Source of the DNA: Lachnoclostridium sp. UBA7097
GTDB taxonomy: Bacteria > Bacillota > Clostridia > Lachnospirales > Lachnospiraceae
Assembly (NCBI GenBank): GCA_002499945.1
Contig: DKYP01000198.1
Coordinates: 1 to 5,612 of the forward strand
Length of the DNA: 5,612 bases
Direction: 5' to 3'
The position numbers and the translations under genes are program-made. Under the pieces are notes generated by a model, which had not been told where the DNA came from, did not search any database, and saw only the letters and a program-made list of their open reading frames with translations. Shown here piece by piece: positions 5,595 through 5,612 of this stretch (positions are counted from its first letter, which is position 1; every line of letters begins with the position of its first letter).

Positions 5595-5612
5595 TCATTT
5601 AGATAAGAATAA
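5582..5612 (-). pseudogene. Upstream part of the GH26 gene in a shifted frame (probable frameshift site)
   Basis: In the mannanase frame a TGA stands at 5595-5597. In the neighbouring minus-strand frame, sequence from the window edge reads YSYLNDIVWL and then stops at TAG (5579-5581). YSYLNDIVW resembles the closing strand of a carbohydrate-binding module (compare IYIDNITL and LYYDDIRAV later in this protein). It abuts IDDFDEAENG, the first strand of the CBM27-like module. Adding one base (or removing two) between 5582 and 5594 would join them. Only about 30 bases of the upstream frame are visible. Confidence 0.5.

Noticed and set aside
5579..5597. Programmed ribosomal frameshift at the 5' end of the mannanase
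   Set aside because: No slippery heptamer, internal Shine-Dalgarno site or stimulatory hairpin is visible. A mutation or sequence error is simpler, although too little upstream sequence is available to be certain.

Overview
The window is AT-rich, low-GC Firmicute DNA. The best guess is a gut or rumen member of the Lachnospiraceae (Roseburia, Butyrivibrio or Coprococcus type). This rests on the modular mannanase with a C-terminal BIG2 domain and on a holin-like mini-toxin locus of a kind common in Clostridia. The genus is inference. All three protein genes read on the minus strand, so transcription runs from high to low coordinates; one predicted antisense RNA reads on the plus strand.

Region 1431-5612 holds the 3' part of a very large secreted glycoside hydrolase family 26 beta-mannanase. 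Domain order is a CBM27-like module, the GH26 catalytic domain (acid/base E331, nucleophile E441), a small beta-sandwich, CBM23, a Pro/Thr/Gln hexapeptide-repeat linker, an uncharacterised stalk, and a lysine-rich BIG2 domain. The reading frame is broken 15-30 bases inside the window edge: upstream coding-like sequence ends in another frame, which suggests a frameshifted gene or a sequence error. Any signal peptide lies outside the window. A 12-bp-stem hairpin at 1308-1365 probably ends this transcript.

Region 923-1227 is intergenic to an ORF caller with an ordinary length cut-off, but it has the anatomy of a type I toxin-antitoxin locus. It has a strong extended -10 promoter, a 22-residue hydrophobic ORF (1055-1123, minus), a structured leader around a GGGGGTGG Shine-Dalgarno sequence, and a 3' region with two GC-rich hairpins. 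A convergent plus-strand promoter would make an antisense RNA of about 87 nt over that 3' region.

Region 90-908 holds tcdA, a ThiF/E1-like tRNA threonylcarbamoyladenosine dehydratase, ending at a clean hairpin terminator at 90-126. Bases 1-89 are very AT-rich with no gene or convincing promoter.

The three units look functionally unrelated: an extracellular mannan degrader, a selfish or stress-related RNA-controlled toxin, and a tRNA-modification enzyme. The toxin locus sits between the two larger genes and may share regulatory DNA with the tcdA promoter.
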